Positions 58,393 to 59,375 of a DNA stretch of 59,375 bases are shown in pieces. Position 1 is the first letter of the stretch, and the number at the start of each line of letters is the position of its first letter. The position numbers were made by a program, and so were the translations under genes. Where the stretch lies: positions 1 to 59,375 of the forward strand of contig JAUNGD010000016.1 in NCBI GenBank assembly GCA_030524705.1, in the 5' to 3' direction. Origin of the DNA: Lachnospiraceae bacterium. GTDB lineage: Bacteria; Bacillota; Clostridia; Lachnospirales; Lachnospiraceae. The notes beneath the pieces are model-generated. The model did no database searches and was not told the origin of the DNA. It was given only the letters and a program-made list of their open reading frames with translations.

Positions 58393-58421
58393 TTGCTTTT
58401 TGCAGGAAAAATGAATATAAT
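58393..58421 (+). promoter_or_regulatory. Promoter of the TetR-type gene
   Basis: TTGCTT (58393-58398), 17-bp spacer, perfect TATAAT (58416-58421), 41 nt before the start codon. The operator palindrome is 40 bp upstream of its -35, so it mainly controls the divergent gene. Confidence 0.7.
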
Positions 58422-58462
58422 CTACAGGGAATTGTTTCTCCGTATAGAAAGGAGCCGCCGTT

Positions 58463-59068
58463 ATGCCATTGCCGACATTTGACCGACTGCCGGAAGAGAA
58501 AAAGAACCGTATTCTACAGGCAAGCTATGAAGAATTTATTCTTTATAAAGACAATTATGAAAAAGCCAGCATTAAGCGAATCGCTAAAAATGCCGGCGTA
58601 TCGATCGGAAGCATGTACCAGTATTTCAAGGATAAGACTGATCTTTTCCTCTACCTGGCGCAGTATTATACGCTGGCTCCGAATCAGGATCCTGCGAATG
58701 ACACTCTGATCGAGCGCACTCAAAAGCAGGTAGAATTCCTGCACGATCTTCCACAGGACAGCCGGCACAATCAGTTAAACGGCGTCCTCCGCAAAAACGG
58801 TCATGCCATTCTGTATCCTCTGCTGGCCAATTATCTGATTGAAAATGCGATGTTCAAAGATATCTTAGGGTATTTGGAACGTGACAAAGAGAAAGGGCTC
58901 ATCCGCGATTCTGTCGACCTGGAAATGGCGGCATTTTTATATCTTGCCTGCGATGTGCTTGGCTACACTTACACAGAGCACATTCCGGAAAGCTCCGATC
59001 AGGACTTTGAAGATGCTATGCTGAAGCTTGGCGATCTCATCTTTCACGGCATCTATAAATCCTCCTGA
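58463..59068 (+). CDS. TetR-family transcriptional regulator
   Basis: The 201-aa product has the TetR N-terminal HTH: KKNRILQASYEEFILYKDNYE, then IKRIAKNAGVSIGSMYQYFKDKTDLFLYL, and an all-helical ligand domain (LDSVDLEMAAFLYLACDVLGY-like). It is divergent from the binding-protein chimera; the 20-bp palindrome between them is the likely operator. Peptides or a related small molecule may be the inducer; the family's ligands vary and cannot be read from sequence. AAAGGAG precedes its ATG. Confidence 0.92.
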   Translation: MPLPTFDRLPEEKKNRILQASYEEFILYKDNYEKASIKRIAKNAGVSIGSMYQYFKDKTDLFLYLAQYYTLAPNQDPANDTLIERTQKQVEFLHDLPQDSRHNQLNGVLRKNGHAILYPLLANYLIENAMFKDILGYLERDKEKGLIRDSVDLEMAAFLYLACDVLGYTYTEHIPESSDQDFEDAMLKLGDLIFHGIYKSS

Positions 59069-59170
59069 GCCCTGCGTACTCCGGCTTCATAAAAGACATT
59101 CATAAAACATGAACTGTTCTAAAATTCGAATTGTTTTTAAGATTCTGTATCCTACTTCTGATTGATGAAT

Positions 59171-59225
59171 AAAAGTGTGCTTCGCATCTTCCTACTCCTT
59201 TGGCTTTTTCAGGAAGCACACTTTT
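59171..59225. terminator. Bidirectional terminator after the TetR-type gene
   Basis: AAAAGTGTGCTTC (59171-59183) is perfectly complementary to GAAGCACACTTTT (59213-59225), a 13-bp stem with a 29-nt loop and A/T ends, between two convergent genes. Confidence 0.8.
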
Positions 59226-59268
59226 GCCGCTGTGAAATCATGGTAAAGCTCCTCTGAAATTCCTGAGA

Positions 59269-59375
59269 TCAAATCCTATACTCCCGATATAGCTGCCTCC
59301 GAAACTCATTATCCTCTGACGCCTTTTCCAAATCCTTGTATCTTTTATCCTGCAGCAGATGCCGGTTGAGCTTCC
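59269..59375 (-). CDS. C-terminus of a protein running off the window edge
   Basis: The last 34 codons (KLNRHLLQDKRYKDLEKASE, ending RRQLYREYRI) and a TGA are visible. The sequence is charged and helical, consistent with the end of a Rpn/transposase-nuclease-like or other hypothetical protein, but 34 residues are not enough to assign it. Confidence 0.55.
   Translation of the reverse strand, partial: KLNRHLLQDKRYKDLEKASEDNEFRRQLYREYRI

Overview
The window looks like chromosome of a Firmicute of the Lachnospiraceae/Clostridia type. The basis is strong AGGAGG-type ribosome sites, the ywlC / ywlE-like / upp order of housekeeping genes, a clostridial multi-S1 protein, a class B sortase with an NPKTG surface protein, and large serine recombinase chemistry. 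No rRNA, tRNA or CRISPR array was seen.

Layout. (1) 1-7.1 kb is mostly ordinary chromosome: a DUF234-type ATPase, a YbjQ protein with a membrane-anchored MerR regulator, upp, a ywlE-like gene whose phosphatase loop has lost its catalytic residues, ywlC, an S1-domain protein and udk. (2) 7.15-33.2 kb is one 26-kb block of 22 genes, all on the minus strand, and is the most unusual part. From upstream to downstream it encodes: an 822-aa helical protein; a giant fusion of Ser/Thr kinase, Rossmann-like, RyR-like and PD-(D/E)XK nuclease domains; a stand-alone RyR domain; a ClpP-type peptidase; a VirD4/TraG-like ATPase; a Gly-rich peptide; a small membrane protein; a Clp/Hsp100-type unfoldase; a JAB-E1 fusion (ubiquitin-like activation plus isopeptidase); a 100-aa paralogue of the unfoldase N-domain; two membrane proteins, one with zinc ribbons; a HerA-like ATPase; two HExxH zincins; KptA; a metallophosphoesterase; Sel1, DUF4062 and TIR proteins. 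Four transcription-unit heads in the block share an unusual promoter-like motif (a six-C tract, 23-24 nt, then a TATAGT-like box), so the block looks co-regulated. I infer a signalling and conflict (immune-like) system that couples sensing by kinase/RyR to ubiquitin-like tagging, Clp-type proteolysis and several effectors (nuclease, TIR, metalloproteases, RNA 2'-phosphotransferase). That function is inference; the domain calls rest on visible motifs.

(3) 33.83-52.48 kb is an integrated mobile element of about 18.6 kb. It carries a Phd/RelE-type toxin-antitoxin pair, a class B sortase, a 2200-aa repeat surface protein ending in NPKTG, a 2610-aa secreted CHAP/SpaA/glycine-rich protein, a 38-aa ORF and a large serine recombinase. 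It has split an N-acetylmuramoyl-L-alanine amidase gene. The 5' part (52.86-52.48 kb) and 3' part (33.83-33.27 kb) rejoin in frame across a shared CCGTG to restore the amidase signature DAGHGGDDPG, which fixes both ends of the element. (4) 52.9-59.4 kb returns to chromosome: a DUF4474 protein, a metallophosphoesterase, an alpha/beta hydrolase, an M14 carboxypeptidase, a chimeric gene joining the start of a DppB-like permease to the rest of a peptide-binding protein, and a divergent TetR regulator with a perfect 20-bp operator over the chimera's transcription start.

A recurring local feature is tandem duplication of Shine-Dalgarno-containing segments just before start codons (upstream of clpP, of two genes in the block, and of the second metallophosphoesterase).
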